A stretch of DNA of 64,000 nucleotides from Sphingomonadaceae bacterium. GTDB taxonomy: Bacteria > Pseudomonadota > Alphaproteobacteria > Sphingomonadales > Sphingomonadaceae. The stretch lies in the NCBI GenBank assembly GCA_025359445.1, contig JANYGB010000034.1, forward strand, positions 87,758 through 151,757, given 5' to 3'. Position 1 is the first letter of the stretch; every line of letters begins with the position of its first letter. Shown here piece after piece: positions 25,073 through 34,614 of this stretch. The position numbers and the translations under genes were made by a program. Under the pieces are notes generated by a model. That model made no database searches, had not been told where the DNA came from, and saw only the letters and a list, made by a program, of their open reading frames with translations.

Positions 25073-26209
25073 ATGAACCAGACACTAGCCGATCCGACCG
25101 ACCGCTTTGCCGCTTGGACACGCTTTTCAGCGCGATTGCTGCTGGTGGCGATTGCCGCGCTGCTAGTGCTGGCGGCCTTGGTTCCGATCACTGCGGGCAA
25201 GATGGAAAAGCCGGTCGTGGGCTTTGTCGAAGCGGTGGCAGGTGGAAAGACTAGCGTGACTGCCGAGCGTCCTCGCGACGATGACCTTGCCCTATATGAC
25301 CGGGTGATTCAGCGGATCGGACGCGGCGAGAATTACTACGTTGCGGTCGCTGAAGAACACCGCAAGAGCGACTACCCGCTGCGTCCCGGGGTTGCTGTGC
25401 GGCTGCCGACGCTGGCATACCTCGATCTGTGGCTGGGTGACCGCGGGCAAGGGTCCGATGTGCTGGTACCAGGTGAAATGTTGGCCGCATTGGCGCTGTT
25501 GTTGGCGGTGGTCTGGGCCTGGTGGAAGCGGCTCGGCGCAGAGCCGGGCGGGGCGCGGTTCCAGCGGATCGGCACCGCTTTAATGTTCATGGGGGCTTCG
25601 CTGGGCCTTAACCGCTACTATTTCGTGCTGCACGAACTGTGGGCCGGGATGCTGATCGCGCTGTCATTGGCATTGCACCGCCCTGGCCAGCGCTGGCTGG
25701 GCGCGGTGCTGGTTGCCGCGCTGGCGCTGGCGATCCGCGAACATGCGCTGCCCTATGTGATGCTGATGGCCGCACTGGCGCTGTGGCGGCGCGATTGGAA
25801 AGAAGGCGCGGCATGGCTCGCGGTCATTGCGGCGTTTTGCGCCTATCTTGGGCTGCACCTCTATTTCGTGGCTCAGCAAGTCCGCCCCGATGATGTGACT
25901 GGGCCCAGCTGGCTGATGCTGCGCGGGCTGTCGGGCTGGCTATCAAGCGTCGTCTTGTCGAGCAACCTGCGGTTCCTGCCGCATTATGTGGCGGGGCCGC
26001 TGGTATTGTTGATGGTGCTGGGCTGGGCCGGTTGGCGCAGTCCGCTCGGCAGCACCGCGACGCTGCTGTTCCTCGGTTACGGGTTACTGTTCATGGTCGC
26101 TGGCCGGACGGATAACTTTTACTGGGGCGCGGTGATTGCACCCGAGATGTTTGTGGGCCTCGCGTTCATGCCGCGCGCGGTGCGCTCGCTGGCAAAAGCT
26201 GCGCGTTAG
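25073..26209 (+). CDS. Polytopic membrane protein, hypothetical
   Basis: This 378-aa protein has about nine hydrophobic segments, beginning [20 protein letters not shown], with a large loop after the first ([40 protein letters not shown]). That loop resembles those in GT-C type integral membrane glycosyltransferases, whose first loop carries acidic residues, but no signature allows a firm call. ATG 25073 follows AAGGGG; ATG 25046 is an alternative. It is divergent from ftsH and converges with the 26206 gene (4-bp overlap). Confidence 0.7.
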   Translation: MNQTLADPTDRFAAWTRFSARLLLVAIAALLVLAALVPITAGKMEKPVVGFVEAVAGGKTSVTAERPRDDDLALYDRVIQRIGRGENYYVAVAEEHRKSDYPLRPGVAVRLPTLAYLDLWLGDRGQGSDVLVPGEMLAALALLLAVVWAWWKRLGAEPGGARFQRIGTALMFMGASLGLNRYYFVLHELWAGMLIALSLALHRPGQRWLGAVLVAALALAIREHALPYVMLMAALALWRRDWKEGAAWLAVIAAFCAYLGLHLYFVAQQVRPDDVTGPSWLMLRGLSGWLSSVVLSSNLRFLPHYVAGPLVLLMVLGWAGWRSPLGSTATLLFLGYGLLFMVAGRTDNFYWGAVIAPEMFVGLAFMPRAVRSLAKAAR

Positions 26210-26604
26210 CCGGTCAGTTCAGCCACCTTGTGATGGGGGACCCAGCGCCAGCCAAGCACGAGCAGGATGACCTGTCCCGCCTCGGCTGCCATGGGCAGGT
26301 AGAACCCCGGGCCGCTGCCGCTTAGCATGAGGGTCAACAACCGGCCAAACAAGGCGATGCCGAACAAGGCCGCCGGGACCAGCAGGACATCGCCGTTGCG
26401 CTTCCAAGCGCCGCGCAGCATGCACAAGCCGATGACCACAAAAAACGCCGTAAAATCGGCGCGCAGCGTGGCCAGCCCAAGTTGACCAGTGTATGAGACG
26501 CCAAGGCCCGCGGCCGCGCCGGCAGGATCGAACAGGTAGCTCAGCCCGAGCAACAGGTTGAACATCCCCGCCACAAAAATCAGGCCGATCAAGATTGTGC
26601 GCAC
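26206..26604 (-). CDS. Small four-helix membrane protein
   Basis: This 132-aa protein starts with GTG 26602-26604 after AGGGAAGGG; a longer reading without a ribosome site is less likely. Four membrane helices are visible: TILIGLIFVAGMFNLLLGLS, LRADFTAFFVVIGLCMLRG, VPAALFGIALFGRLLTLML and MAAEAGQVILLVLGWRW. The layout resembles DUF4345-type proteins but I cannot confirm that. It is divergent from coaBC. Confidence 0.65.
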   Translation of the reverse strand: MRTILIGLIFVAGMFNLLLGLSYLFDPAGAAAGLGVSYTGQLGLATLRADFTAFFVVIGLCMLRGAWKRNGDVLLVPAALFGIALFGRLLTLMLSGSGPGFYLPMAAEAGQVILLVLGWRWVPHHKVAELTG

Positions 26605-26711
26605 GGTGTTAACCCTTCCCTGCAATGCGATCTTTGCCACTGTGGCCCATAGGATTGCTTTAATCAAAGCCTGTTGCGCGCAGAGGAACGACATTGCACA
26701 AGCGGGTCACC

Positions 26712-28313
26712 ATGAGCACCCCACGGATCCTGCTGATCGTTGGTGGCGGCATTGCCGCTTACAAGGCGTGCGAACTTGTCCGGCTGATCCGCAAGGGCGG
26801 CGGCGAAGTGAGCTGCGTGCTGACCGAGGGCGGGTCCAAATTCATCACCGCAATGACGCTTGCCGCGCTGAGCGAGAACCCGGTGCACACCACGCTGTGG
26901 GATCTGACGGGCGAAGTCGAGATGGGACACATCCAGCTATCACGCTCGGCGGACCTGGTGGTGGTCTGCCCCGCCACCGCCGATCTGATGGCCAAGATGG
27001 CGCACGGCATCGCCGATGACATGGCGACCACGCTGCTGCTCGCCACCGATAAGCCGGTGCTCGCGGTCCCGACTATGAACGTGCGGATGTGGGAACACGC
27101 CGCCACGCAGGACAATATCAAGACCCTGGTCGCGCGCGGGGTGCACGTACTCGATCCCGATGAAGGGCCGATGGCTTGCGGCGAATTCGGCGCGGGCCGT
27201 CTGCCCGAGCCAGCCGCAGTGTGGAACGCGATCTGCCAGTTGCTCAGCCTCGATACTTTGCTGCTGCCTGCTCCCGAACTCTCTTACGAGCTGACCGGGT
27301 TCGAAGCGCCGCAGCGCGAAGACACCGGGCTTGGCGGGCTGTCTTCGGGATTGATTTCGCGCAACACCAGCGGGCCGATCATTGACATTGACGCGTTCGA
27401 TCTCGGCGAAGAATTCGGGGACGAACCGCTGGTTTCGGCGCCCGAGGAAGTGCCGGCCGAAGTTTTGCTCAGCGCGCCGATCCTGTCGAAGAAGGGCAAG
27501 GCCAAGGCCGCGCCGCCAACCGATCCCGACGCGATCAACCACCTGGTCAAGGACGACCCCGATGCCGCGCCGCAGGCTTACCTGGCCGATCCGCTCGCCG
27601 GGCAGCCCGATTTTGCCGGCGACGATCGCGAATGGGTTAAGCCAGAAGGTGGCCCGCTTTCGGGCAAACATGTGCTGATCACTGCGGGTCCGACGCACGA
27701 ACCGATCGACCCGGTGCGCTACATCGCCAATCGGTCTTCGGGTAAACAAGGTTTCGCGATCGCAGCCGCTGCGGCACGCGCCGGGGCGCAGGTCACTCTG
27801 GTTGCGGGCCCGGTCCAGTTACCCACGCCGCCGGGGGTAGACCGGGTAGATATCGAAACCGCAAGGCAAATGGCCGAGGCGGTCAAAAAAGCGCTCCCGG
27901 CGGATGTCGCGGTGATGGTCGCTGCAGTTGCGGACTGGCGCAGCACGGACGAGCTTAGCCAGAAGATGAAAAAACGCGGCTCGGCCCCGCCGGCGCTGCG
28001 GCTGACCGAAAATCCCGATATTCTCGCCATGGTCGCGGTCAGCGACCAGCGGCCAAAGCTGGTGGTCGGCTTCGCCGCCGAAACCGAAAAAGTGCTCGAA
28101 AACGCCAAGGACAAGCGCAAGCGCAAGGGTGCCGACTGGATTATCGCCAACGACGTCTCGGGAGGCGTAATGGGCGGCGAGGTCAACGCGGTGCATATCA
28201 TTACCGCCAAGACTGTCGAAACGCTGCCTGAAATGGCAAAGGGCGACGTTGCAAATGCGCTCGTCGAAAGGATTGCCGATGCACTCGCCCGAGAAAAAGC
28301 CCCAGCCAGCTGA
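26712..28313 (+). CDS. coaBC: Bifunctional phosphopantothenoylcysteine decarboxylase/synthetase, with a long internal insert
   Basis: This 533-aa enzyme performs two steps of coenzyme A synthesis. The CoaC half (residues 5-180) shows [49 protein letters not shown] and the catalytic Cys156 in [11 protein letters not shown]. The CoaB half (318-533) shows [28 protein letters not shown] and MVAAVADW. Between them lies about 130 residues of acidic, Pro/Ala-rich sequence (185-316), making the protein some 130 residues longer than the usual 400. ATG 26712. Its 3' end overlaps dut by 35 nt. Confidence 0.95.
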   Translation: MSTPRILLIVGGGIAAYKACELVRLIRKGGGEVSCVLTEGGSKFITAMTLAALSENPVHTTLWDLTGEVEMGHIQLSRSADLVVVCPATADLMAKMAHGIADDMATTLLLATDKPVLAVPTMNVRMWEHAATQDNIKTLVARGVHVLDPDEGPMACGEFGAGRLPEPAAVWNAICQLLSLDTLLLPAPELSYELTGFEAPQREDTGLGGLSSGLISRNTSGPIIDIDAFDLGEEFGDEPLVSAPEEVPAEVLLSAPILSKKGKAKAAPPTDPDAINHLVKDDPDAAPQAYLADPLAGQPDFAGDDREWVKPEGGPLSGKHVLITAGPTHEPIDPVRYIANRSSGKQGFAIAAAAARAGAQVTLVAGPVQLPTPPGVDRVDIETARQMAEAVKKALPADVAVMVAAVADWRSTDELSQKMKKRGSAPPALRLTENPDILAMVAVSDQRPKLVVGFAAETEKVLENAKDKRKRKGADWIIANDVSGGVMGGEVNAVHIITAKTVETLPEMAKGDVANALVERIADALAREKAPAS

Positions 28314-28767
28314 CGTCTCGGTGCTGGTCAAGCGCTTGCCGCATTTCGAAGGCCTCGAACTGCCGGCCTACGCGACCAGCGGCGCTGCGGGCATGGATGT
28401 GGTGGCGGCCGAAGACCTAACACTGGCGCCGGGCGCGCGGCACGCGGTGGCAACCGGGCTGGCGCTGGCGATTCCGCAAGGATTCGAAATCCAGGTCCGT
28501 CCGCGCTCGGGGCTCGCGCTCAAATTCGGGATCACTGTGCCCAATACCCCGGGCACGATCGATTCCGATTATCGCGGCGAGTTGAAGGTCATTCTGATCA
28601 ACCATGGCAGCGATCCGTTTGACATACGCCGCGGCGACCGGATAGCGCAGCTCGTGCTCGCTGCCGTGACCCGCGCCAGTTGGCTCAAGGTCGAAGAACT
28701 CGACCAGACCCTGCGCGGCGAGGGCGGGTTCGGGAGTACCGGCGGGCTGGCTGCGCTGGAAAGCTGA
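28279..28767 (+). CDS. dut: dUTP diphosphatase
   Basis: This 162-aa trimeric dUTPase hydrolyses dUTP to dUMP, preventing uracil incorporation into DNA. All five motifs are present: [10 protein letters not shown] (1), [12 protein letters not shown] (2), [15 protein letters not shown] (3, with the catalytic Asp), [11 protein letters not shown] (4) and [10 protein letters not shown] (5). ATG 28279 lies within coaBC; the 35-nt overlap suggests co-translation, a common arrangement in proteobacteria. Confidence 0.96.
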   Translation: MHSPEKKPQPADVSVLVKRLPHFEGLELPAYATSGAAGMDVVAAEDLTLAPGARHAVATGLALAIPQGFEIQVRPRSGLALKFGITVPNTPGTIDSDYRGELKVILINHGSDPFDIRRGDRIAQLVLAAVTRASWLKVEELDQTLRGEGGFGSTGGLAALES

Positions 28768-28780
28768 ACAATGGCGCAGT

Positions 28781-29515
28781 TCAAACCGCCGAAATGATCT
28801 TCGACTTCATTTCCTGAAATTCAACATCGCTGATGATTCCAGAATCTAGTAAAGCCTTCGCGCGCTCGATGTCTGCTACCATACCGCCATGCGTCGATGC
28901 TGATGAGGCAGGAAGAGTTGGCGCTGACTGACCCTGGACCGCTCCGATCGGCGCTGTATTAAGATAGACGCCACCCGACCTCGCTCGAGCTTCTTCCATG
29001 CCGCGCACCCGCCGTTTTTCTTCCCAAGCCTGCTCTTCTTCCTGTGAATGCGCATAAATTTGAGATGCGGTGTCATGCTCAATTCCAGGCGCGTCGATCA
29101 GTCCGCTCCCATTAGGTCCGTAACGAAAAGCAATATTAGAGCCGCATAAATTAGGTAGAATATTTTGCGATAGGGTTGCATCCGTTAAGTCTTTCCATTG
29201 AATATCCTTCATTGTGAAGCCACCAAACAGACCGCGGTTGATCAAGATAATACGGCTATTCGTCACTCCAATAGCCAAACGCCTATGCCACAATGCAAAA
29301 ATCCTCTTCTGCAATGTAGATTCGACCAATCGCTCTTCTCGCATCAGAGTCGATCCAAGTTGCGCAAACGCTTTTGTTTCGCGTCCTTGAGAACCGGCGA
29401 AAATCAGGAAGAGGGTCAGTCCCAGAGGGATAACGGCCAAGCCGACGGTGGCAATGATTGCGATGAGCCAAAAGCCTACCCAAAGAACTGCTGATATTAT
29501 GCCGCGCAATGCCAT
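28781..29515 (-). CDS. PH-like and SHOCT-domain membrane protein
   Basis: This 244-aa protein starts at ATG 29513-29515 after TCGGGGGGC; ATGs at 29542 and 29578 are alternatives. A hydrophobic N-terminus (GIISAVLWVGFWLIAIIATV, then GLAVIPLGLTLFLIFAG) gives two membrane helices. A bacterial PH-like domain follows (RRLAIGVTNSRIILINRGLF, DIQWKDLTDATLSQN). The C-terminus is a SHOCT helix pair (DIERAKALLDSGIISDVEFQ, EMKSKIISAV). Such proteins are widespread and of unknown function. The gene is clearly AT-richer than its neighbours, hinting at transfer. Confidence 0.78.
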   Translation of the reverse strand: MALRGIISAVLWVGFWLIAIIATVGLAVIPLGLTLFLIFAGSQGRETKAFAQLGSTLMREERLVESTLQKRIFALWHRRLAIGVTNSRIILINRGLFGGFTMKDIQWKDLTDATLSQNILPNLCGSNIAFRYGPNGSGLIDAPGIEHDTASQIYAHSQEEEQAWEEKRRVRGMEEARARSGGVYLNTAPIGAVQGQSAPTLPASSASTHGGMVADIERAKALLDSGIISDVEFQEMKSKIISAV

Positions 29516-29605
29516 GCCCCCCGAAAACAATGCAACAACCATGGCGTTAGTAAGATGCGAAGGCAACAGCTGTGGCAATATGATTAAACAATTGAGGTTA
29601 TGACC

Positions 29606-29638
29606 AAAAAAAGGCGGGCCCGTTGCCGGACCCGCCCT
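29606..29638 (-). terminator. Rho-independent terminator of the DUF4136 gene
   Basis: On the minus strand, a GC-rich stem (GGCGGGTCCG with CGGGCCCGCC, 4-nt loop) is followed by seven T residues (complement of 29606-29612). It lies about 50 bp after the stop at 29687. Confidence 0.88.
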
Positions 29639-29686
29639 TCCGCACCTATAGGCTCGGTGGCACAGCGCTAATTGGTATGCGTTGCG

Positions 29687-30397
29687 TTACCGCTTGTTCT
29701 TTTCAGGGGCGACCGAGATCCGCACCGTTTCGCCATTGTGGCCCGGGAAGTCCGTGAACATCGCTTCGACCAAATTGGGCACTACGTAAGCCAAACGATT
29801 TGAAGTCGAGGCCGCTTCGGCGCGGCCTTCGAACAGGCGCTGGCCATCGCGGCGATCGATTTTTACTGAAATGCCGCTGGTGTAGATGGTGTACTGTTCA
29901 TAGCCTTGGCCTTGGTCGAACCACGGATCGTACCAGCCATAACCCCACGCGCCGATCGGCCGAAACCCGCCGTAGCCGCGGCCGCGATAGCCGCCGTAAT
30001 AACCGCTGCCAAAGTACGAGCCGCTGCGTGGGCCATACCATGAGCCATAATAAGGATCGGCAAACCCGGTTGAGCGGACCTGATTGCGGCCCTTGTCGAC
30101 GCCGTAGTCAAACCGCACGATCAGGTCGGCAGTCGCCGGATTGGCCGCTGGAGCGTAGCCCAGGTTCTGCATTTTCATGCCGACCAGATTGGCATACTGG
30201 CTGAACTCAAGCCCGCCAGCCAGCGCGCTGTCGGCGGCCACAACCGCAAAGGTCTGCCCTTGCGGTGCGGGAAGCTGCGCCGAAAAGCGCGAAACATTGG
30301 CATTGAACGGCGTGGCGCAAGCAGCCAGCCCCGTCAGCAACAAGCCTGCCGCAGCCGCTCTGATCGTCCGCGAAGAAAAAGTTTGAAGGTAAGCCAT
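29687..30397 (-). CDS. DUF4136 lipoprotein, Gly/Tyr-rich
   Basis: This 236-aa protein has a lipoprotein signal (RAAAAGLLLTGLAACATP, Cys27). The DUF4136 pattern follows: VSRFSAQLPAPQGQTFAVVA, LEFSQYANLVGMKMQNLGYA, ATADLIVRFDYGVDKGR, ISVKIDRRDGQRLFEGRAEA and a last segment MFTDFPGHNGETVRISV. In the middle lies an insertion rich in Gly, Tyr and Arg (YYGSWYGPRSGSYFGSGYYG). It is the second family member here; the other (13150-13740) shares the C-terminal FPGxxGET motif. Probably outer-membrane or periplasmic; function unknown. Confidence 0.85.
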   Translation of the reverse strand: MAYLQTFSSRTIRAAAAGLLLTGLAACATPFNANVSRFSAQLPAPQGQTFAVVAADSALAGGLEFSQYANLVGMKMQNLGYAPAANPATADLIVRFDYGVDKGRNQVRSTGFADPYYGSWYGPRSGSYFGSGYYGGYRGRGYGGFRPIGAWGYGWYDPWFDQGQGYEQYTIYTSGISVKIDRRDGQRLFEGRAEAASTSNRLAYVVPNLVEAMFTDFPGHNGETVRISVAPEKNKR

Positions 30398-30527
30398 TGA
30401 CCCGGTTCCCTGTGCAGCGCCATTCTCCCGCGACTCGCGCGCGGACCAGCGAAAAGATTAGGATTGCAGCCGGACTATGCCAAGTTGGCTTAATCACGCT
30501 TGAATGAACTGCACTAGTCGCGGAATT

Positions 30528-31547
30528 TCAGCCCCTTAGCAGCCCCAAGGCGGCATAGGTTGCGTCCAGTGTCGGCTTGGCCAGTTCGCGCGCCCGGGTG
30601 GCACCAGCGCGCAGCACTGCGTCAAGCGCGGGTTGATCGGTGCACAAGGCGACAAACCGCCGGTTGATCGGCGCAAGTTTGGTCACCAGCAGCTCGCCCA
30701 GTGCAGGCTTGAACTTGCCGAAGCCTGCACCGCCGAACTCACCCAACACTGCCTCGACGCTCGACCCCGCCATCGCCGCATAGATCCCGACCAGGTTGGA
30801 GGCCTCGGCGCGGCCTTCGAGCCCGGCCTTTTCGCCAGGCAAGGGCTCAGGGTCGGTCTTGGCCTTCTTGACCTTGGCCATGATCGTGTCGGCGTCGTCA
30901 GTCAGGTTGATCCGGCTCATGTCGCTTGGATCGCTCTTGCTCATCTTGGCGGTGCCATCGCGCAGGCTCATGATCCGGGCCGCTTCGGGCGGAATGATCG
31001 GTTCGGGCAGGGTGAAGACCGGTTTATCGGCGCTGGCGAAATCGTTGTTGAACTTCTGCGCGATATCGCGCGCCAGTTCGAGGTGCTGCTTCTGATCATC
31101 GCCAACCGGAACATGCGTCGCCTGGTACAGCAGCACGTCTGCGGCCTGCAGCACCGGATAGGTAAACAGCGCGACCGATTGCCCTTCGCGGTTCTTGCCG
31201 GCCTTGTCCTTCCACTGGGTCATGCGGTTCAACCAGCCCATCCGCGCGGTGCCGCTCAGTAGCCATTGCAGCTCGGCGTGCTGGGGGACCTGCGCCTGGT
31301 TGAACAATACTGACTTGGCCGGATCAATCCCGCAGGCAAGCAGCGCGGCGACCATCTCTCGGGTGTTGGCGGCGAGCTGCGCGGGCGCATGCGGCTGGCT
31401 GATCGCGTGCAGATCGGCGAGGAAATAGAGGCTTTCACCCCCGCTCGCCTGGGCCTCGTCCTGCATCCGCACCCAGTTGCGGATCGCGCCGAGATAGTTG
31501 CCGAGGTGGAGATTGCCGGTGGGCTGGATGCCCGAAACGATACGCAT
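30528..31547 (-). CDS. trpS: Tryptophanyl-tRNA synthetase
   Basis: This 339-aa class I synthetase charges tRNA-Trp. The HIGH-like motif is [20 protein letters not shown], the Trp-binding region includes [20 protein letters not shown] and [14 protein letters not shown], and KMSKS is exact ([12 protein letters not shown]). Full length for the bacterial enzyme. Its ATG (31545-31547) is 9 bp after the murJ stop on the same strand, so murJ and trpS are likely one operon. Confidence 0.97.
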   Translation of the reverse strand: MRIVSGIQPTGNLHLGNYLGAIRNWVRMQDEAQASGGESLYFLADLHAISQPHAPAQLAANTREMVAALLACGIDPAKSVLFNQAQVPQHAELQWLLSGTARMGWLNRMTQWKDKAGKNREGQSVALFTYPVLQAADVLLYQATHVPVGDDQKQHLELARDIAQKFNNDFASADKPVFTLPEPIIPPEAARIMSLRDGTAKMSKSDPSDMSRINLTDDADTIMAKVKKAKTDPEPLPGEKAGLEGRAEASNLVGIYAAMAGSSVEAVLGEFGGAGFGKFKPALGELLVTKLAPINRRFVALCTDQPALDAVLRAGATRARELAKPTLDATYAALGLLRG

Positions 31548-31556
31548 GAATGTGTC

Positions 31557-33152
31557 CTAGAATCCGGGAATTTCGTCTTCGATCGGGGGCGAATTGCGGC
31601 GGCGTGCGAGCAGGGCCAAGTCCTGTTTGTCGACCGCACCGATGCCCCAGGCGACCACCGCATAAACCGTGAAGCCGCTGCCGACCAGCAACACAATTCC
31701 CAGCGCCTTTTGCGCCACGCTGCCCGAATACCACGGCAGCGTGGCTTGCAGCAGGTAATAGAGCGCGCCGGCCATCACCAACGATGCGGCGATCTGGCGC
31801 AGCACCCGGCTGAGCAGCGGCCAGTCGAACCGGAAGTGCCCGCGCCGGTGGAGGTTGATGTAAAGCAGCACGCAGTTGAGGCTGGCCGAGCAGGCGGTCG
31901 CGGCGGCCAGCCCGACGATCCCGAACTGGCGCACCACCACCAGATTGAGGAAGATGTTGAAGCTCAATGCGGTCGCCGCAGTCATCACCGGGGTGCGGGT
32001 GTCACCGCGCGAGAAGTAACCCGGCTCGAGCACCTTGACCAGGACGTAGCTCGGCAGGCCGCAGACCAGCGCAACGACGATGTCGCTCATGATCAAGCCG
32101 TCGTGCGCAGTGAATTTGCCGCCGACGAAGAACGCCTGGACGAAAGCCGGGGCGCAGATCGCCAGGGCAAACGCCGCCGGTATGGTCAGCAAGGTCGCCA
32201 GCTCGATAGCCCGGCCTTGCAGCTTGGCCGCACCCTGCTGGTCGCCGCCGGCGATATGCCGCGCCAGGCTGGGCAGGATCGCGGTGCCGAGCGCGATCCC
32301 GACGATCCCCAGCGGCATCTGGTTGAGCCGGTCGCCCATCTTGAGCAAGGTCAACGATCCTTGCGGCAGGCTGGTCGCGAAGAACGTGTCAACCAGCTGG
32401 CTGATCTGGTAAATTCCCGCGCCGAAGGTCGCCGGGAAGATCCGCCACAGGAGCACCTTGGTGTCGGGCGTCATCGTGGGCCAGTGCAGCCGCAAATGGA
32501 TCCCCGCGCGCCGCGCCGACCACCACAGGTAAACGAGCTGGAGCACTCCGGCGACCGGCAAAGCCCAGCTCTGCGAAAACGCCTTGAGCTCATCCGAATA
32601 ATCGAACCACCAGCCCCACAACAGCCCGCCGATCAGCGCGAGGTTGAACAGCACCGGGGCAAAGGCGCCGGGGCCGAACCTGGTCCGCGCGTTGAGCATG
32701 CCCGAGAGCAGCGCGACCACGCTGACCAGCGCGAGGTAGGGGAACGTGATCCGGCTCAAGGTGACCGATAGCTCGAACTTGCCCGGTATGTGCTGGTATT
32801 CCCGCGCGAGCAGCCAGACGATGCCTTCCATGCCCGCGATGCACAGCAGCGAAAAGCCGAACAGCACCCAGACGAACACCGACAGGACATCATTGGCGAA
32901 ATGTGCGGCGGCGGGCTCGCCTTCACCATCCGCGTGCAGTTTGCGCGTGTACATCGGCACGAAAGCGACGCTGAATGCGCCTTCGGCAAACAACCGGCGG
33001 AAGGTGTTGGGGAGCGTGAAGGCGAGCTGGAACGCGTCGGCCGCCAGCCCCGCACCGAACAGCCGGGCAAACAGCATGTCGCGGGCAAAACCGAACACGC
33101 GGCTTACCGCGGTGAGGCCGCCGATCGTCCCGACATTCTTGATCAGGGTCAT
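31557..33152 (-). CDS. murJ: Lipid II flippase MurJ
   Basis: This 531-aa MVF-family membrane protein (about 14 helices) flips lipid II across the inner membrane for peptidoglycan synthesis. Signatures are GTIGGLTAVSRVFGFARDML, ARLFGAGLAADAFQLAFTLP, NTFRRLFAEGAFSVAFVPMY (with the conserved arginines of the central cavity) and GALYYLLQATLPW near the C-terminus. ATG 33150-33152. It sits between secB and trpS, the usual alphaproteobacterial arrangement. Confidence 0.96.
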   Translation of the reverse strand: MTLIKNVGTIGGLTAVSRVFGFARDMLFARLFGAGLAADAFQLAFTLPNTFRRLFAEGAFSVAFVPMYTRKLHADGEGEPAAAHFANDVLSVFVWVLFGFSLLCIAGMEGIVWLLAREYQHIPGKFELSVTLSRITFPYLALVSVVALLSGMLNARTRFGPGAFAPVLFNLALIGGLLWGWWFDYSDELKAFSQSWALPVAGVLQLVYLWWSARRAGIHLRLHWPTMTPDTKVLLWRIFPATFGAGIYQISQLVDTFFATSLPQGSLTLLKMGDRLNQMPLGIVGIALGTAILPSLARHIAGGDQQGAAKLQGRAIELATLLTIPAAFALAICAPAFVQAFFVGGKFTAHDGLIMSDIVVALVCGLPSYVLVKVLEPGYFSRGDTRTPVMTAATALSFNIFLNLVVVRQFGIVGLAAATACSASLNCVLLYINLHRRGHFRFDWPLLSRVLRQIAASLVMAGALYYLLQATLPWYSGSVAQKALGIVLLVGSGFTVYAVVAWGIGAVDKQDLALLARRRNSPPIEDEIPGF

Positions 33153-33189
33153 CCGCGCGCCACTCCCCGGCTATGTCGAGCGTCTAAGC

Positions 33190-33714
33190 TCAGGCCGTGC
33201 CTACCGGCGCTCCGACGCCGCCATCTTCGCCCTGCTGCGCCGACAGCTGCGCGAGGTAAATGCCGTTGAAGTCGATCGGTTCGAGCAGCAGCGGCGGGAA
33301 GCCGGCATCGCGCACCGCATCCGAGATGACCCGGCGGGCGAACGGGAACAGCAGCCGCGGCGCTTCGGCGTAAGTGAAGGCGTGCTTCTGCGCGTCTTCG
33401 AGATTGCGCATGCCGACCAGCCCGCCATAGGACAGCTCGACGATGAACGAGGTCCCGGCTTCGGACTTCGAATTGATCGAAATCTTCAGTTCGATCTCGC
33501 TCACCTCGTCGGTGATGTCGCGCGCGCCGATGTTGAACTGAACGTCGATGACGGGCGTATCGGTCCACTGGAATGATTCGGGCGCATTGGGATTCTCGAC
33601 CGAGAGATCTTTGATATATTGCGAGATAATCCCGGCCGAAGGCAGCGTGTCTTCGCCGTTGGGCTGGACTGCGCCAAGATCGAGGTCGGTGATGATATTG
33701 CCTTCGTCGGACAT
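33190..33714 (-). CDS. secB: Protein-export chaperone SecB
   Basis: This 174-aa tetrameric chaperone keeps preproteins unfolded and delivers them to SecA. Signatures are ISQYIKDLSVENPNAPESFQ, VQFNIGARDITDEVSEIEL, TSFIVELSYGGLVGMRNLED and AEAPRLLFPFARRVISDAVR. ATG 33712-33714. It lies upstream of murJ on the same strand (37 bp) and divergent from the Tim44-like gene. Confidence 0.96.
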   Translation of the reverse strand: MSDEGNIITDLDLGAVQPNGEDTLPSAGIISQYIKDLSVENPNAPESFQWTDTPVIDVQFNIGARDITDEVSEIELKISINSKSEAGTSFIVELSYGGLVGMRNLEDAQKHAFTYAEAPRLLFPFARRVISDAVRDAGFPPLLLEPIDFNGIYLAQLSAQQGEDGGVGAPVGTA

Positions 33715-33938
33715 GGCGCAATGGGCTTTCGTAAGTCGGAATTGAACGTGGCCGCGCGACTAGCATCGCGGCGCTGAGGGAGCAATCGCAAAGGGTGCGT
33801 CAGCAGCAGGCCCGGCAGGCCACATTTTGTCATCAAAAATGCACCGATCCGCGCATCCACGCGTTGTTCATTTGTCATTGCTACCTATTTGACGTTAGAT
33901 TGCACATATCGTCGCACTGCGCGGCAGGGATTGAACCG

Positions 33939-34610
33939 TTGGACAAGACCGTCGAAATCGTGATTCTCGCTATGGTTGCGGCCTTTTTGGGCCTGCGGCT
34001 CTATTCGGTGCTGGGCCGCCGTGCCGAGCATGAAGAGCAGCCCCGGCTGGAGCCCAAGCTTGACGCGCCGCGTAAACACGCACCCGATCAGCCGGATCGC
34101 GGCCAGGATCGCAGCGGCGTTTCGGTTCCGCCGCGCGTGCTCGTCCCCGGGGTCACCCCGGCGATTGATCGCGCGCTCAAGGAAATCGCTCTAGCCGATA
34201 AGCGGTTCGATTTGCTCGTTTTTCTTGAAGGCGCGAAGGGCGCGTACCGGATGGTGCTTGAAGCCTTCTGGAGCGGTGATCGCGGCGCGCTGACCAAATT
34301 ATGCGATGCTGATGTGCTCGAAGCGTTTGTGGCGGTGATCGACGCGCGCGAAGCTGCGGGCGAAAAGCTCGCTAACCGGCTGGTGCGGATCGAAGATGCC
34401 ATTGTGGTTGCAGCCTCGCTTGAGGCCGGGGTAGCCCGAATCGCGGTGCGGTTCACTGCCGATATTGCGGCGATCACCCGCAACAAGGATGGTGAAGTTA
34501 TCGCGGGATCGCTTAATGATGCGATCGAATCGCGCGACGTGTGGACCTTCGCCCGCAAAACCAGCGCTGCAACGCCCGACTGGCTTCTTGACGAAACCGA
34601 CGAAGGTTAA
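33939..34610 (+). CDS. Tim44/TimA family protein
   Basis: This 223-aa protein has one N-terminal membrane anchor (DKTVEIVILAMVAAFLGLRL) and a C-terminal Tim44-like domain (EIALADKRFDLLVFLEGAKG, AYRMVLEAFWSGDRGALTKL, VRFTADIAAITRNKDGEVI). Bacterial TimA resembles mitochondrial Tim44 and is proposed to act in the inner membrane with protein translocation. TTG 33939-33941 is chosen because AGGGA precedes it and it gives the usual start MDKTVEI. Location beside secB fits an export-related role. Confidence 0.9.
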   Translation: MDKTVEIVILAMVAAFLGLRLYSVLGRRAEHEEQPRLEPKLDAPRKHAPDQPDRGQDRSGVSVPPRVLVPGVTPAIDRALKEIALADKRFDLLVFLEGAKGAYRMVLEAFWSGDRGALTKLCDADVLEAFVAVIDAREAAGEKLANRLVRIEDAIVVAASLEAGVARIAVRFTADIAAITRNKDGEVIAGSLNDAIESRDVWTFARKTSAATPDWLLDETDEG

Positions 34611-34614
34611 GCGC

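Noticed and set aside
31389..32771. 460-codon plus-strand frame opposite murJ
   Set aside because: It is antisense to murJ and rich in Gln/Arg/His, typical of shadow frames.
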